From 55-13 sp964501275 (lineage in GTDB: Bacteria > Armatimonadota > Fimbriimonadia > Fimbriimonadales > Fimbriimonadaceae), in NCBI GenBank assembly GCA_964501275.1, contig CAZCSP010000009.1, positions 76,891-140,890 on the forward strand: DNA of 64,000 nt, read 5' to 3'. The notes beneath the pieces were generated by a model. That model ran no database searches. It was not told the origin of the DNA and saw nothing but the letters and a program-made list of their open reading frames with translations. This document shows positions 50,772 through 59,012 of this stretch, one piece after another. Both the position numbers and the translations under genes were made by a program. Positions within the stretch are counted from its first letter, which is position 1. Each line of letters starts with the position of its first letter.

Positions 50772-51263
50772 ATGAAGCAGCGAAACACTCATCGCGGCGG
50801 AGCTTCAACCGTCGCTAAACCTCTCACACCGGCCAAGATCTACGAAGAGCATTGTCTCACGGAACTCCGAAATGCGAGCTTCCGAATCACGATGCCTCGC
50901 GTCCAGGTCATTCGAGCCCTCGCCGACACCGAGACCGCATTGAGCGCCTATGCGATCCACGACAAGATTATCTCCTCTGGCGGCAAGATCGACGTCGTCA
51001 GCGTCTACCGAATCCTCTCGACCCTGCAAGAGGTCGGCCTGATCCACCACATCGGCGTTGTCGATGGCTACTTCCCCTGCCGTTTGGGCACCTGCTCCGA
51101 CCGTCGCAGCGAGGTCGTAGTTGAAGAGGAGTCGGGATCGGTTGTGGAACTGGTGTTTCCGAAGGCCATTATTCAGGCTATCGAAGATCAAGTTCGAGAA
51201 GCAGGTTTTGAAACGACAGGGATCAAGGTCGAGATCACCGGTCGCGAACTGGCCTCCAAGTAA
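50772..51263 (+). CDS. Fur-family regulator lacking the usual metal-site histidines
   Basis: A 163-residue protein with the Fur-type winged helix: FRITMPRVQVIRALADTETA, LSAYAIHDKIISSGGKIDVV, SVYRILSTLQEVGLIHHIG. After this, Fur/Zur/PerR proteins normally show an HHHxxC-type regulatory metal site and CxxC zinc ligands; here I read DGYFPCRLGTCSDRRSEVVV, with two Cys but no His cluster. Metal sensing is therefore uncertain. An alternative start at ATG 50766 adds two residues. A perfect terminator follows. Confidence 0.85.
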   Translation: MKQRNTHRGGASTVAKPLTPAKIYEEHCLTELRNASFRITMPRVQVIRALADTETALSAYAIHDKIISSGGKIDVVSVYRILSTLQEVGLIHHIGVVDGYFPCRLGTCSDRRSEVVVEEESGSVVELVFPKAIIQAIEDQVREAGFETTGIKVEITGRELASK

Positions 51264-51271
51264 GCCAAGCT

Positions 51272-51310
51272 AAAAAAGCGGCCCGGTTCAAAGAACCGGG
51301 CCGCTTTTTT
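51272..51310. terminator. Strong bidirectional terminator
   Basis: AAAAAAGCGGCCCGGTT (51272-51288), loop CAAAG, and a perfect complement ending in TTTTTT (51294-51310). It lies between the Fur-family gene and the convergent htrA gene. Confidence 0.95.
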
Positions 51311-51374
51311 TGTTGGAAGGGAAGCAGGGAATGAGGAAAGAGGGAAAAAGAGGAGGCTCATTCCCTCATTTCCT

Positions 51375-52958
51375 TTACTCCCGCACAAACCTCACATCGC
51401 GCTCGATAATCGTCTCGCTGCCATTTTCGAACCGCTTAGCCTTGATGCGCTTGGTCTGCCCCCATTGAATCTTCTTCACCGCATCGGCCAGTTCTTCGGC
51501 GTTGCGCACCTTGACGCCATCAATCTCGGTGATCACGTCACCGAGTTGCAGTTCAATCTTGTGCGCGGGGGAGCCGGGGGCGACGCCATTGACGACGGCG
51601 CCCGCTACTCCCGAGGGGATGTTGAAGGTCTTCTGGCTGGTCTCGTTTACGTCGCCAATCTCCACACCCAGCATCGGCCTGGTGTTCCTGTCCGGCATCT
51701 GGTCGGGAATCTCAACCCTTGGGAAGTCCTTGAACCCAGGGAAATCGTCGATGTCGATATCCGGGATACGGCTGCCTCGGCGGTTCTGGTTCAACGGCGA
51801 AGGCTCGGCTTGGGGCTGGAGAGGAGGCTCTTTTGCGGTGACGTTGAACGTTTTGCGCTGCTTGTTCCGCACGACCTCGACCTCGACCTTGGATCCTGGC
51901 CCAAATTTGATCATCGCGTTGCGTAGGTCTACCTGGCTTCTGACCGGCAGGTTGTTGATCCTCACCACCACGTCGCCCTCTCTGATGCCCGCCATCGCCG
52001 CCGGATCATCGCTGGGAGCGTTGGCCACGTATGCCCCTTTCTCCACTCCCAGCTCCTTGGCCTGGTGGATCTTCAGGTTGGTTGGCTTAATTCCGAGATA
52101 CCCGCGGACCACTTTGCCCTCCTCGATCAACGTCTCAGCCAAGAGCCGAGCCTGGTTGGAGCTGATGGCAAAGCCGATTCCCGCGCTGGAACCCGTGAGG
52201 CTGAAGATCGCTGAGTTTACGCCAATGACCTGGCCATCTACGTTGAGGAGGGGGCCTCCGCTGTTTCCTACATTTATAGAAGCGTCCGTCTGGATCAGGT
52301 CCGAGTAGTTGCGGAACTTGCCCGTCGCGGGGTCGGGGATCAGATTCTCCCGTTGGGTGGCGCTCACATGGCCAACCGTGACGGTGTTCTCCAAACCAAA
52401 CGGCGCGCCTACCGCCACCGCAAATTCGCCCGCTCGAACCCGCTCGCTATCCGCAAAAGGCAGGGACGGCAGGTTGTCGGCGTCGATCTTGACCACGGCG
52501 ATGTCGCTATCGAATGCTCGCAGGACTTTGCCTGGAAACTCGCGTCCGTCGTAGAGGATGACGGTGACCTTCTCAAAGCCGCCCACCACATGGTCGTTGG
52601 TGACGATGTAGCCATCTGGCCGGAAGATGAAGCCAGAGCCCTCTCCGCCCATCGCCTGGAGTTCGCCCCGGCTGTTGCGGTTGCCCGAGTTCTGCACCCG
52701 GATGTGGACGACGGCCGGCTTGGCGGCTTCCGCCAAACTGGCGAACGACTCGTTCAGGGCCCGAACCATCTCCAAGCTGTTCGCGTTGAGTTGGCTCACC
52801 GGCTGAGGGTTGGAAACGCTGACGTAGGGAGAGGCGAAGGAAGTTCCGCCCTTCTTGGAAGAGCCCATGACCGAGGCGGTGGTTCCCGCTCCGATCAATA
52901 CGCCTGCAGCAAGGATCCAAACAAGGGGTCCGTTGGGAAATGTCTTTTTGGGGTTCAT
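51375..52958 (-). CDS. HtrA/DegP-type serine protease with two PDZ domains
   Basis: A 527-residue envelope protease/chaperone. A signal anchor (residues about 12-32) leads to a trypsin-like domain with the triad His in YIVTNDHVV, Asp in AFDSDIAVVKID, and Ser in INVGNSGGPLLN (residue about 230). PDZ1 (GYLGIKPTNL onward, about 285-375) and PDZ2 (residues about 420-515) follow. It degrades misfolded periplasmic proteins. It is the last gene of a four-gene sigma, anti-sigma, RseB-like, protease cluster, paralleling the rpoE-rseA-rseB and degP circuit of proteobacteria. Confidence 0.95.
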   Translation of the reverse strand: MNPKKTFPNGPLVWILAAGVLIGAGTTASVMGSSKKGGTSFASPYVSVSNPQPVSQLNANSLEMVRALNESFASLAEAAKPAVVHIRVQNSGNRNSRGELQAMGGEGSGFIFRPDGYIVTNDHVVGGFEKVTVILYDGREFPGKVLRAFDSDIAVVKIDADNLPSLPFADSERVRAGEFAVAVGAPFGLENTVTVGHVSATQRENLIPDPATGKFRNYSDLIQTDASINVGNSGGPLLNVDGQVIGVNSAIFSLTGSSAGIGFAISSNQARLLAETLIEEGKVVRGYLGIKPTNLKIHQAKELGVEKGAYVANAPSDDPAAMAGIREGDVVVRINNLPVRSQVDLRNAMIKFGPGSKVEVEVVRNKQRKTFNVTAKEPPLQPQAEPSPLNQNRRGSRIPDIDIDDFPGFKDFPRVEIPDQMPDRNTRPMLGVEIGDVNETSQKTFNIPSGVAGAVVNGVAPGSPAHKIELQLGDVITEIDGVKVRNAEELADAVKKIQWGQTKRIKAKRFENGSETIIERDVRFVRE

Positions 52959-53005
52959 GTTGCTCTCGCTATCTGAATCTTACAACGCCTCAGACTATTT
53001 GGAGC

Positions 53006-54142
53006 TTAGATGGATTTGAAATGCGGAAAACCCGTGAGCAGAACCGCCTGCCAATGCTCCAACGTCCGGTCCTCTGGAGCAGTTAACATCGGGATATTCG
53101 GCAAGAGTTCCGCGCCCCAGAATAGTCCTATCGACGGCAGGTCTGACTCCGCTTTCTTCGCCGTCTCAATAAACGTTTCCAGAATCTTCTTTCGAACCGC
53201 CTCGGGTACGTCGGCGGCCACAACAAAGCGAATGTCGCTGCTATCTCCGATTGTGGTTCCCACCATCTCCTTCATGTCTCGGGCGATAGAAAGAGAGTAT
53301 TGATGAACCGTCGCTTTCACAAGCCCGTCGGTAATCCGAATGGCGACTGATCGGTATCTGCCACTGTCGTTGATCTGAGCGTCTTGAATGTCGAAGCCGC
53401 AAGGTAGCGACTGGGGAAACACCGGGGCAAAGCCCACCGGAAGGTACCCCTTGCCGCCGCTGTCCAGAAACCCGGTGCGACGCTGGGTGAATATCCGAAA
53501 ATCTTTTCTTTTGTCCAGATCCAGGTTGAAAATCGAGGGGGCGATGGTAGAGGGATAAGTCACCTGTAGCGCCTGAAACGCAACGGTGGGCACGCCCTTT
53601 GAATCAAGCGTCTCCAGTTTCAGAATGAAACCGGTCCGATCGTCGATGTGGTACCGCTTGGACTCCATGCCGGCATATCTCGGCTTGGCCACGACGATGC
53701 TTGCTCGGTGCCCGGCCACGGTCGTCGTTCCCGCGAGGGTGAGCCCATAGTTGCGCGTCGTCAGGTTGATGCGGCTTTCAGCGTCGTTGGGCAGAGTCAT
53801 CGGCGACTCCTGGACCAGGATCATTTTGTTGTCGGGCAATATCGTGGCGATCTGCTTTCCATCGTCGATCTTCTCAACACCCTGCATGCTGAGCGGATAG
53901 ATAACGGTATGCCTCACCCGTCCCTCTTTGCTAATCTGCACCTGAATCCGCTGATAACTGCCGTTGTTCTCCGGCGACCGTTGGGAGATGATGGCGACGA
54001 CGTTGTTTCGATAATTCCGATCCAAAGTCTTGAGCAGGAGTTCGCGGGCCGGATCGGACTCCGACTGGGCCTTGTCTCCGGCACAGGCAAAAACCGCCGC
54101 CCCCATCAGCAGAGCGGTCAGGATCAGGTTACTTCTTGCCAT
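53006..54142 (-). CDS. RseB/MucB-like sigma-factor regulatory protein
   Basis: A 378-residue exported protein. The signal sequence (residues about 1-21) ends in VFACAGDK, a possible but imperfect lipobox. The next 200 residues resemble the LolA-like N-terminal domain of RseB/MucB (VVAIISQRSPENNGSYQRIQ, YHIDDRTGFILKLETLDSKG). RseB senses mislocalised outer-membrane material and shields the anti-sigma factor from cleavage. ATG 54142 overlaps the anti-sigma gene by 14 nt, and htrA starts 47 nt downstream. The assignment rests on fold pattern and order, so it is moderately certain. Confidence 0.78.
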   Translation of the reverse strand: MARSNLILTALLMGAAVFACAGDKAQSESDPARELLLKTLDRNYRNNVVAIISQRSPENNGSYQRIQVQISKEGRVRHTVIYPLSMQGVEKIDDGKQIATILPDNKMILVQESPMTLPNDAESRINLTTRNYGLTLAGTTTVAGHRASIVVAKPRYAGMESKRYHIDDRTGFILKLETLDSKGVPTVAFQALQVTYPSTIAPSIFNLDLDKRKDFRIFTQRRTGFLDSGGKGYLPVGFAPVFPQSLPCGFDIQDAQINDSGRYRSVAIRITDGLVKATVHQYSLSIARDMKEMVGTTIGDSSDIRFVVAADVPEAVRKKILETFIETAKKAESDLPSIGLFWGAELLPNIPMLTAPEDRTLEHWQAVLLTGFPHFKSI

Positions 54143-54599
54143 AGGTTGGATACGACGCGAATCGGCTCGAACTCAATGGATCGTTACCATTCATAAACAT
54201 CTGGTCCCGATTCAAATCTCGCTCAAACGGGTCGAGGTTCGCCATCGGCTGAGCCTCGGCGCTGGGGACTCTTCGCTCGGTCAACTGGAACAGCCCGAAT
54301 GCCGCGATGACCGCCACCGCCGCCACCGCCGAAGCCATCCGCCAATCCAGGTTCCAGCCAAAGATAGACCGCCGCTCCGCCTTCTTCATCACCGTGGCGA
54401 CCAGCCGGTCCTCAAAACCTTCCGAGGGCTTGTAGTTCGGCAACCCGCGAAGCATGTGCTTCAGCGACCGCAGCTGCTGCTCTTCCGTCCGACACTCGGC
54501 GCAGCCGCTCAAGTGGTCTCGGACCTGCAGGCACTCCTGCCCGCACAACTCACCGTCGAGGTAAGCCGACAGATAGATCTGTACGCTCTTACAATTCAT
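54129..54599 (-). CDS. Anti-sigma factor with zinc-finger (ZAS) domain
   Basis: A 156-residue single-span membrane protein. The N-terminal cytosolic domain has the zinc-binding anti-sigma motif (CKSVQIYLSAYLDGELCGQE and VRDHLSGCAEC, His-x3-Cys-x2-Cys). A membrane span follows at about residues 87-106 (SAVAAVAVIAAFGLFQL), then a periplasmic tail. It would hold the ECF sigma factor inactive. ATG 54599 overlaps the sigma gene's end by 11 nt and has GGAGC upstream; the frame is open to 54629. Confidence 0.93.
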   Translation of the reverse strand: MNCKSVQIYLSAYLDGELCGQECLQVRDHLSGCAECRTEEQQLRSLKHMLRGLPNYKPSEGFEDRLVATVMKKAERRSIFGWNLDWRMASAVAAVAVIAAFGLFQLTERRVPSAEAQPMANLDPFERDLNRDQMFMNGNDPLSSSRFASYPTYGKK

Positions 54600-55185
54600 C
54601 CGTAAAGCTCCTATAGGTCTGGGGCGCATGTTTCATCAGGTGTTTGCGAATCTGTTTCCGCCCTCGGTGGATTCTCGATCTCACCGTTCCAACAGACGTT
54701 CGCATCACCTCGGCGATCTCTTCATACGCCATCCCTTCTACATCGGCTAATAAAACTGCCATTCTAAACTCTGGCGTCATCGATCCAAGCGCCTTCTGCA
54801 CGGGCTCGTCCAAGGCTTCTTGCAACATCATCCGATCGGGCGCAGCGTCATAATCCGGCACCTCCCAGGTGGTGTTGCCATCGCCTCCCCCCTGCTCCAA
54901 ACTCATCGTCTTCAACTTTCCTTTACGCCGAACGGAGTCGATATGCGCGTTGGTCATGATCCGATACAGCCAAGAGGAGAACGGCATGGACGGGTCGTAC
55001 TTGCTAAAAAACCGGAACGCCCTCACAAAAGATTCCTGCACCAAGTCCTCGGCCTCCGCCGAGTTTCCGGTCAGGCGATAGGCCAGACTATAGGCCTGAC
55101 GATGCGACTTGCGCATCAATCCTTCGAATAAAGCCGCCTGATCGACGCGCGGCCCCGTGTTGTCTTTTGAGATGGCGAACAGCAT
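54589..55185 (-). CDS. ECF RNA polymerase sigma factor
   Basis: A 198-residue sigma-70-family factor with only regions 2 and 4: region 2 AYRLTGNSAEAEDLVQESFV plus SSWLYRIMTNAHIDSVRRK, and region 4 LADVEGMAYEEIAEVMRTSV then GTVRSRIHRGRKQIRKHL. It heads the cluster sigma, anti-sigma, RseB-like, HtrA and probably responds to envelope stress. I chose ATG 55185 (MLFAISKDN) with AAGGG upstream; upstream codons to 55245 are in frame but lack a better site. A GGAACT...CGTA promoter lies upstream. Confidence 0.95.
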   Translation of the reverse strand: MLFAISKDNTGPRVDQAALFEGLMRKSHRQAYSLAYRLTGNSAEAEDLVQESFVRAFRFFSKYDPSMPFSSWLYRIMTNAHIDSVRRKGKLKTMSLEQGGGDGNTTWEVPDYDAAPDRMMLQEALDEPVQKALGSMTPEFRMAVLLADVEGMAYEEIAEVMRTSVGTVRSRIHRGRKQIRKHLMKHAPQTYRSFTDEL

Positions 55186-55567
55186 CACGTGCAAACCCTT
55201 GTTTCGAGAAGTGGTACGGCAATGTTCGTCCTCAGAGTTCCACACGACCTAGATTTTACACACCCTGGGGCTTTTGGGGATGCTGGGTTTTGACACACCA
55301 GGCTGTGTGCTGCCTCATCACCTTGGACTGGCCCTCCTCAATGGTTGAGACAAACCTTCGTGAGGTCTTCAACCGCCCGGGACATTGCTGGTGATCCACG
55401 AAACACTACCCAGGAGTTCATACTTGCTCCTGTGTCCATTGCAGATTACGCGTCGATCGGTAGGGTCGTTGCCTTTCGCCACGGCAACGAAGATGCTGTA
55501 GGGGCCGACGTTGGCCAGCAGGCACTGTGGCTCCCTAGCTGTCTCCTTGATTTGCAGGTGGCCCCAG
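55186..55567. other. Divergent intergenic region (382 nt)
   Basis: Holds the ECF promoter and another -10-like TAAAAT (55253-55258, minus strand). The rest, up to the DUF3800 start, has open frames on both strands (for example minus 55369-55620) but none is recognisable; a decayed gene is possible. Confidence 0.4.
55215..55241 (-). promoter_or_regulatory. Candidate ECF-type promoter of the sigma operon
   Basis: On the minus strand GGAACT (55236-55241), 17-nt spacer, CGTA (55215-55218), the GGAAC...CGT layout recognised by many ECF sigma factors. The start point would be about 23 nt before the ATG. It suggests positive autoregulation. Confidence 0.5.
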
Positions 55568-56422
55568 ATGCTTGAAAAAGAACTCCTATTGTTTTGCGAT
55601 GAATCCGACCGCGACGGCACCTACTATTCTGATTTCTATGGTGGCGTTCTGGTGGGGGCAAGTCAATATATGCAAGTTACTGAGCGCATCTCGGGCCTGA
55701 AACAATCCTTGAACATCCACGGGGAAGTGAAGTGGGAGAAGGTTAGTGCTTCTTACCTCGAAAAGTATAAAGTCCTGATCTCTGGTTTTTTCGATGAAGT
55801 TCATGCTGGGCACCTAAAGGTTCGAATCATGTTTCACCACAACGCCCGCGTTGCAAGCAACCTCACGCATGAGCAGAAGGACACAACCTATTTCCGCCTC
55901 TACTATCAGTTCATCAAACACGCCTTCGGGTTCCGATACATGCCAAAAGGCGATGAGCCGGTTTTTCTGAGACTTTTCTTTGATGAGTTTCCCGACAAGA
56001 GAGTCCACGCAGACCGATTCAAGGGATTCATTTATGGGCTGCAGGAACTCGATCAGTTCAAAGTGGCCAACCTTAGAATCAGGATGCGGGACATCGTCGA
56101 GGTCAAGTCTCATGACCATGTTCTGATGCAGTGTTTAGACATGGTTTTGGGCTCAATGTCCTTTCGCCTCAATGACAAGCATCTAGTCAAAGCCCCTGGC
56201 GCGACACAGCGGGGGAAACGTACCATCGCGAAAGAGAAACTCTATAAGCACATACTGGGAGAAGTCAGAAAAGGAAAGCCCGACTTCAACATTGGCATCA
56301 GCACCGGCATAGACGGGGAAATAAAGAATCGATGGCACCATCCATATCGCCACTGGGCATTCCTACCGCAGGAACATGAATATGACCAGACCCGCACGAA
56401 GCGAAAGGGAAACCAAAAATGA
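55568..56422 (+). CDS. DUF3800 domain protein
   Basis: A 284-residue protein with the DUF3800 opening LLLFCDESDRDGTYYSDFYG (acidic DES motif), a glycine-rich strand GGVLVGASQYMQV, and later LRLFFDEFPDKRVHADRFKG. DUF3800 proteins are thought to have an RNase-H-like fold and are often found in mobile or defence-associated settings; their activity is unknown. AGGTGG lies 6 nt before ATG 55568. Its codons are less GC-rich than those of its neighbours and it lies between core genes with poorly coding flanks, hinting at horizontal acquisition. Confidence 0.83.
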   Translation: MLEKELLLFCDESDRDGTYYSDFYGGVLVGASQYMQVTERISGLKQSLNIHGEVKWEKVSASYLEKYKVLISGFFDEVHAGHLKVRIMFHHNARVASNLTHEQKDTTYFRLYYQFIKHAFGFRYMPKGDEPVFLRLFFDEFPDKRVHADRFKGFIYGLQELDQFKVANLRIRMRDIVEVKSHDHVLMQCLDMVLGSMSFRLNDKHLVKAPGATQRGKRTIAKEKLYKHILGEVRKGKPDFNIGISTGIDGEIKNRWHHPYRHWAFLPQEHEYDQTRTKRKGNQK

Positions 56423-56850
56423 AACGAGCCCGGCGACAACCTACTCCCTCTCGGGCGGAATCCACGCAAAGCGTGAACCTTCGGATGCGCGGGGCTCGCA
56501 TCTATTATGACGTGGCAAGTGACTGTTCTGTAGCAAACGAACGCGGGTGAGTGTAACTCAACCTAGTTGAAGCCACTGGTTTGATGTTCCGTGGGACTCT
56601 TTCCACCTCCTGAGGGTCACGGGCTTTGGGAAAAGTGGCCCCTTTTTCAACCCCGTTGGTTGACAGAAGCCGATTTCGAGGCCTATGTCTATAAGGGATC
56701 AACTGAATCCAGAGATCGATGCCGATTGAAGACATCTTGTAGCAGTGACTAGACAGTGCATCCGATGCATCCAATGCATTGGCAATCCAGGACTGGCCCT
56801 TTGGAGAACTGGGCTGGACAGGTAAAATCCAGCGTCTTTTGCTCCCTTCC
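56423..56850. other. Intergenic region (428 nt) before lepA
   Basis: No gene recognised. A weak GAGCCC/GGGCTC inverted repeat with an inner CACGC-AAA-GCGTG hairpin (about 56427-56499) could terminate the DUF3800 gene. GCATCC(G/A)ATGCA units lie at about 56759-56780. The lepA promoter is at the right end. Confidence 0.45.
56801..56828 (+). promoter_or_regulatory. Promoter of lepA
   Basis: TTGGAG (56801-56806), 16-nt spacer, TAAAAT (56823-56828). The ATG at 56851 is 22 nt downstream, giving a leader of about 15 nt. Confidence 0.5.
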
Positions 56851-58647
56851 ATGGACCAGTCCCACATCCGCAACTTCTGCATCATCGCGCATATCGACCA
56901 CGGTAAGTCCACGCTGGCTGACCGGTTGATCGAGCGTTGCGGGGCCATACGTGGCACGGCCCAGGAGCAGATGCTGGATTCGATGGATATCGAGCGGGAA
57001 CGCGGGATCACCATCAAGATGGCGGCGGTCCGGCTGGACTACATCGCGAAAGACGGCAAGAAGTACGAGCTGAACCTGATCGACACCCCGGGCCACGTGG
57101 ACTTCACCTACGAAGTCTCCCGCGCCTTGGCCGCCTGCGAAGGCGCGCTCCTGGTGGTGGACGCCAGCCAAGGGGTAGAGGCTCAGACCATCGCCAACGC
57201 CAATATGGCGATGAACCAGAACCTGGAGATCATTCCGGTCATCAACAAGATCGACCTGCCCCACGCCGACGTGGACTTCGCGAAGGAAGAGATCGAGAGT
57301 GCGGTGGCCATCGACGCCACCGACGCCATCCCCTGCTCGGCCAAAGCGGGTATCGGGATTGACGAGATTCTGGAGGCCATCGTCAACCGCATCCCGCCCC
57401 CCAACGGCGACCCCCACGCCCCCTTGCGCGCCCTGATCTACGATTCGCACTTCGACAGCTACCAGGGAGCCGTGGCCTACCTGCGGGTCAAAGATGGCCG
57501 TGTTCGCAAGGGCGACAAGATCAAGATGATGTCCACGGGAAGCACCTTCGACGTGGACTCCACTGGCGTCTTCGCCCCTGGGCTGACGGTGAACGACGGC
57601 CTGGGAACCGGTGAGGTCGGCTTCCTGACCGCGGCCATGAAGTCCATCGGCGACGCCCAAGTCGGCGACACCGTGACCTTGGCCGCCGAGCCCGCCTATG
57701 AAGCCCTCCCCGGCTATCGCAAGGCTCTCAGCATGGTCTTCTGCGGCCTCTATCCCACCGATGGAGACCAATACCAGGACCTGCGCGACGCCATCGACAA
57801 ACTGCGCCTCAATGACGCCTCGCTGAATTTCGAACCGGAGACCTCGGCGGCCTTGGGCTTCGGCTTCCGCTGCGGCTTCCTCGGCCTGCTCCACATGGAG
57901 ATCGCGAGAGAAAGGTTGGAACGAGAATTCAACCTCGACCTGATCCTCACGGCCCCCAGCGTGGATTACATCGTCACGGACAAAAAGGGCAATAAGGAGC
58001 ACATCTCCAACCCCGCCGACTTCCCGGACGCCAACGAAATCGCGATGATCGAGGAGCCCACGGTCAACGCCACCATCATGGTCCCCCAAGAGTACGTCGG
58101 CGCTGTCATGACCCTCTGCCAAGAGCGCCGAGGCATCTACAAAAAAACCGAATATCCGACTCCCAAGCGGGTGATCCTCTACTACACGCTCCCCCTGGGC
58201 GAAATTCTGCTCGACTTCTTCGACAAGCTAAAGTCCAACACCCGAGGCTACGCCTCCCTCGACTACGACCTCGCCGACTACGAGCCATCCGACCTGGTAA
58301 AGCTGGACATCCTCCTCAACGGAGACACCGTAGACGCCCTCAGCTTTATCGTCCACCGCTCCTTCGCCTACATTCGAGGAAAGGCGATGGTCGAACAGCT
58401 CCGAAAAGTCGTCCCGCGCCAACAGTACGAGGTCCGAGTCCAAGCCGCCATCGGAGCCAAAGTCATCGCCGCCGACTCCATCAAGCCGTTCCGCAAAAAC
58501 GTCATCGCCAAGTGCTACGGAGGCGACATCACCCGCAAGCGCAAGTTGTTGGAGAAGCAGAAGGAAGGCAAAAAGCGAATGAAGCAAATCGGCTCCATCG
58601 AGCTGCCCTCCGAGGCGTTCTTGAGCGTGCTGAAGGTTGCGGAGTAG
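56851..58647 (+). CDS. lepA: Elongation factor 4 (LepA), ribosome-associated GTPase
   Basis: LepA/EF4 acts on stalled ribosomes or in ribosome assembly. The 598-residue length is standard. The G domain reads CIIAHIDHGKSTLADRLIER (G1), RERGITIK, LIDTPGHVDF (G3) and VINKIDLP (G4); domains II-III and the LepA-specific C-terminal domain (VVPRQQYEVRVQAAIGAKVI, then KRKLLEKQKEGKKRMKQIG) follow. ATG 56851 matches the usual M-x-IRNFCIIAHIDHG opening, and upstream in-frame codons are not conserved. Confidence 0.98.
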   Translation: MDQSHIRNFCIIAHIDHGKSTLADRLIERCGAIRGTAQEQMLDSMDIERERGITIKMAAVRLDYIAKDGKKYELNLIDTPGHVDFTYEVSRALAACEGALLVVDASQGVEAQTIANANMAMNQNLEIIPVINKIDLPHADVDFAKEEIESAVAIDATDAIPCSAKAGIGIDEILEAIVNRIPPPNGDPHAPLRALIYDSHFDSYQGAVAYLRVKDGRVRKGDKIKMMSTGSTFDVDSTGVFAPGLTVNDGLGTGEVGFLTAAMKSIGDAQVGDTVTLAAEPAYEALPGYRKALSMVFCGLYPTDGDQYQDLRDAIDKLRLNDASLNFEPETSAALGFGFRCGFLGLLHMEIARERLEREFNLDLILTAPSVDYIVTDKKGNKEHISNPADFPDANEIAMIEEPTVNATIMVPQEYVGAVMTLCQERRGIYKKTEYPTPKRVILYYTLPLGEILLDFFDKLKSNTRGYASLDYDLADYEPSDLVKLDILLNGDTVDALSFIVHRSFAYIRGKAMVEQLRKVVPRQQYEVRVQAAIGAKVIAADSIKPFRKNVIAKCYGGDITRKRKLLEKQKEGKKRMKQIGSIELPSEAFLSVLKVAE

Positions 58648-58667
58648 TTGATGCGGGCGATCCAAAC

Positions 58668-58685
58668 ATTAGTCGATTGGCTAAT
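58668..58685. promoter_or_regulatory. hipBA operator O1
   Basis: ATTAGTCGATTGGCTAAT: palindrome ATTAGCCGnnCGGCTAAT with two changes. It starts 20 bp after the lepA stop. Its centre is 62 bp from that of O2. Confidence 0.65.
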
Positions 58686-58729
58686 ACTCAATCCTTGCTG
58701 CCCCTTAAGCGTTTAGGACATTCTCAAAC

Positions 58730-58747
58730 ATAAGCCGAGCGGCTAAT
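58730..58747. promoter_or_regulatory. hipBA operator O2
   Basis: ATAAGCCGAGCGGCTAAT: one change from the consensus palindrome. Its centre is 51 bp from that of O3. Confidence 0.75.
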
Positions 58748-58776
58748 ATTTGACTCAATAACATGAGCGATTCGGC

Positions 58777-58782
58777 TATAAT
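58777..58782 (+). promoter_or_regulatory. hipBA -10 box
   Basis: Perfect TATAAT. The best -35 (TTGACT, 58750-58755) is 21 nt away, longer than optimal. The box overlaps the left edge of O3, so a bound repressor would block polymerase. Confidence 0.65.
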
Positions 58783-58798
58783 TAGCCGAACGGCTAAT
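58781..58798. promoter_or_regulatory. hipBA operator O3
   Basis: ATTAGCCGAACGGCTAAT: perfect 8-bp arms around AA. It covers the end of the -10 box through the first two bases of the start codon at 58797. Confidence 0.8.
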
Positions 58799-59012
58799 GA
58801 ATGACAATTCCACAGCATGGATGGCGGAGCTTGCCGCAAAAGCGAAAGCCAGGCGGGAACTTCTTGGATTGAGTCAGCGCGCTGTCGCGCGTCTGGCGGG
58901 ATGCCACTATGTCTTTGTCCACGAACTGGAAAAGGGCAAACCCACTCTGCGTACTGACAAGGTACTTGACGTCCTCCGTGTCCTTGGCTTAAACCTGGTG
59001 ATCGAAGAGTGA
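58797..59012 (+). CDS. hipB: HipB-like XRE-family antitoxin
   Basis: A 71-residue helix-turn-helix protein: RRELLGLSQRAVARLAGCHY and VFVHELEKGKPTLRTDKVLD form an XRE-type fold like HipB, ending in LRVLGLNLVIEE. HipB dimers bind palindromic operators and HipA. The three palindromes upstream are the likely targets. ATG 58797 lies inside O3; a second ATG at 58801 is out of frame. The stop overlaps the hipA start (GTGA). Confidence 0.92.
   Translation: MNDNSTAWMAELAAKAKARRELLGLSQRAVARLAGCHYVFVHELEKGKPTLRTDKVLDVLRVLGLNLVIEE

Noticed and set aside
55369..55620. 83-residue minus-strand frame near the DUF3800 start
   Set aside because: Part of it could be a decayed gene end, but it has no recognisable motif and overlaps DUF3800.
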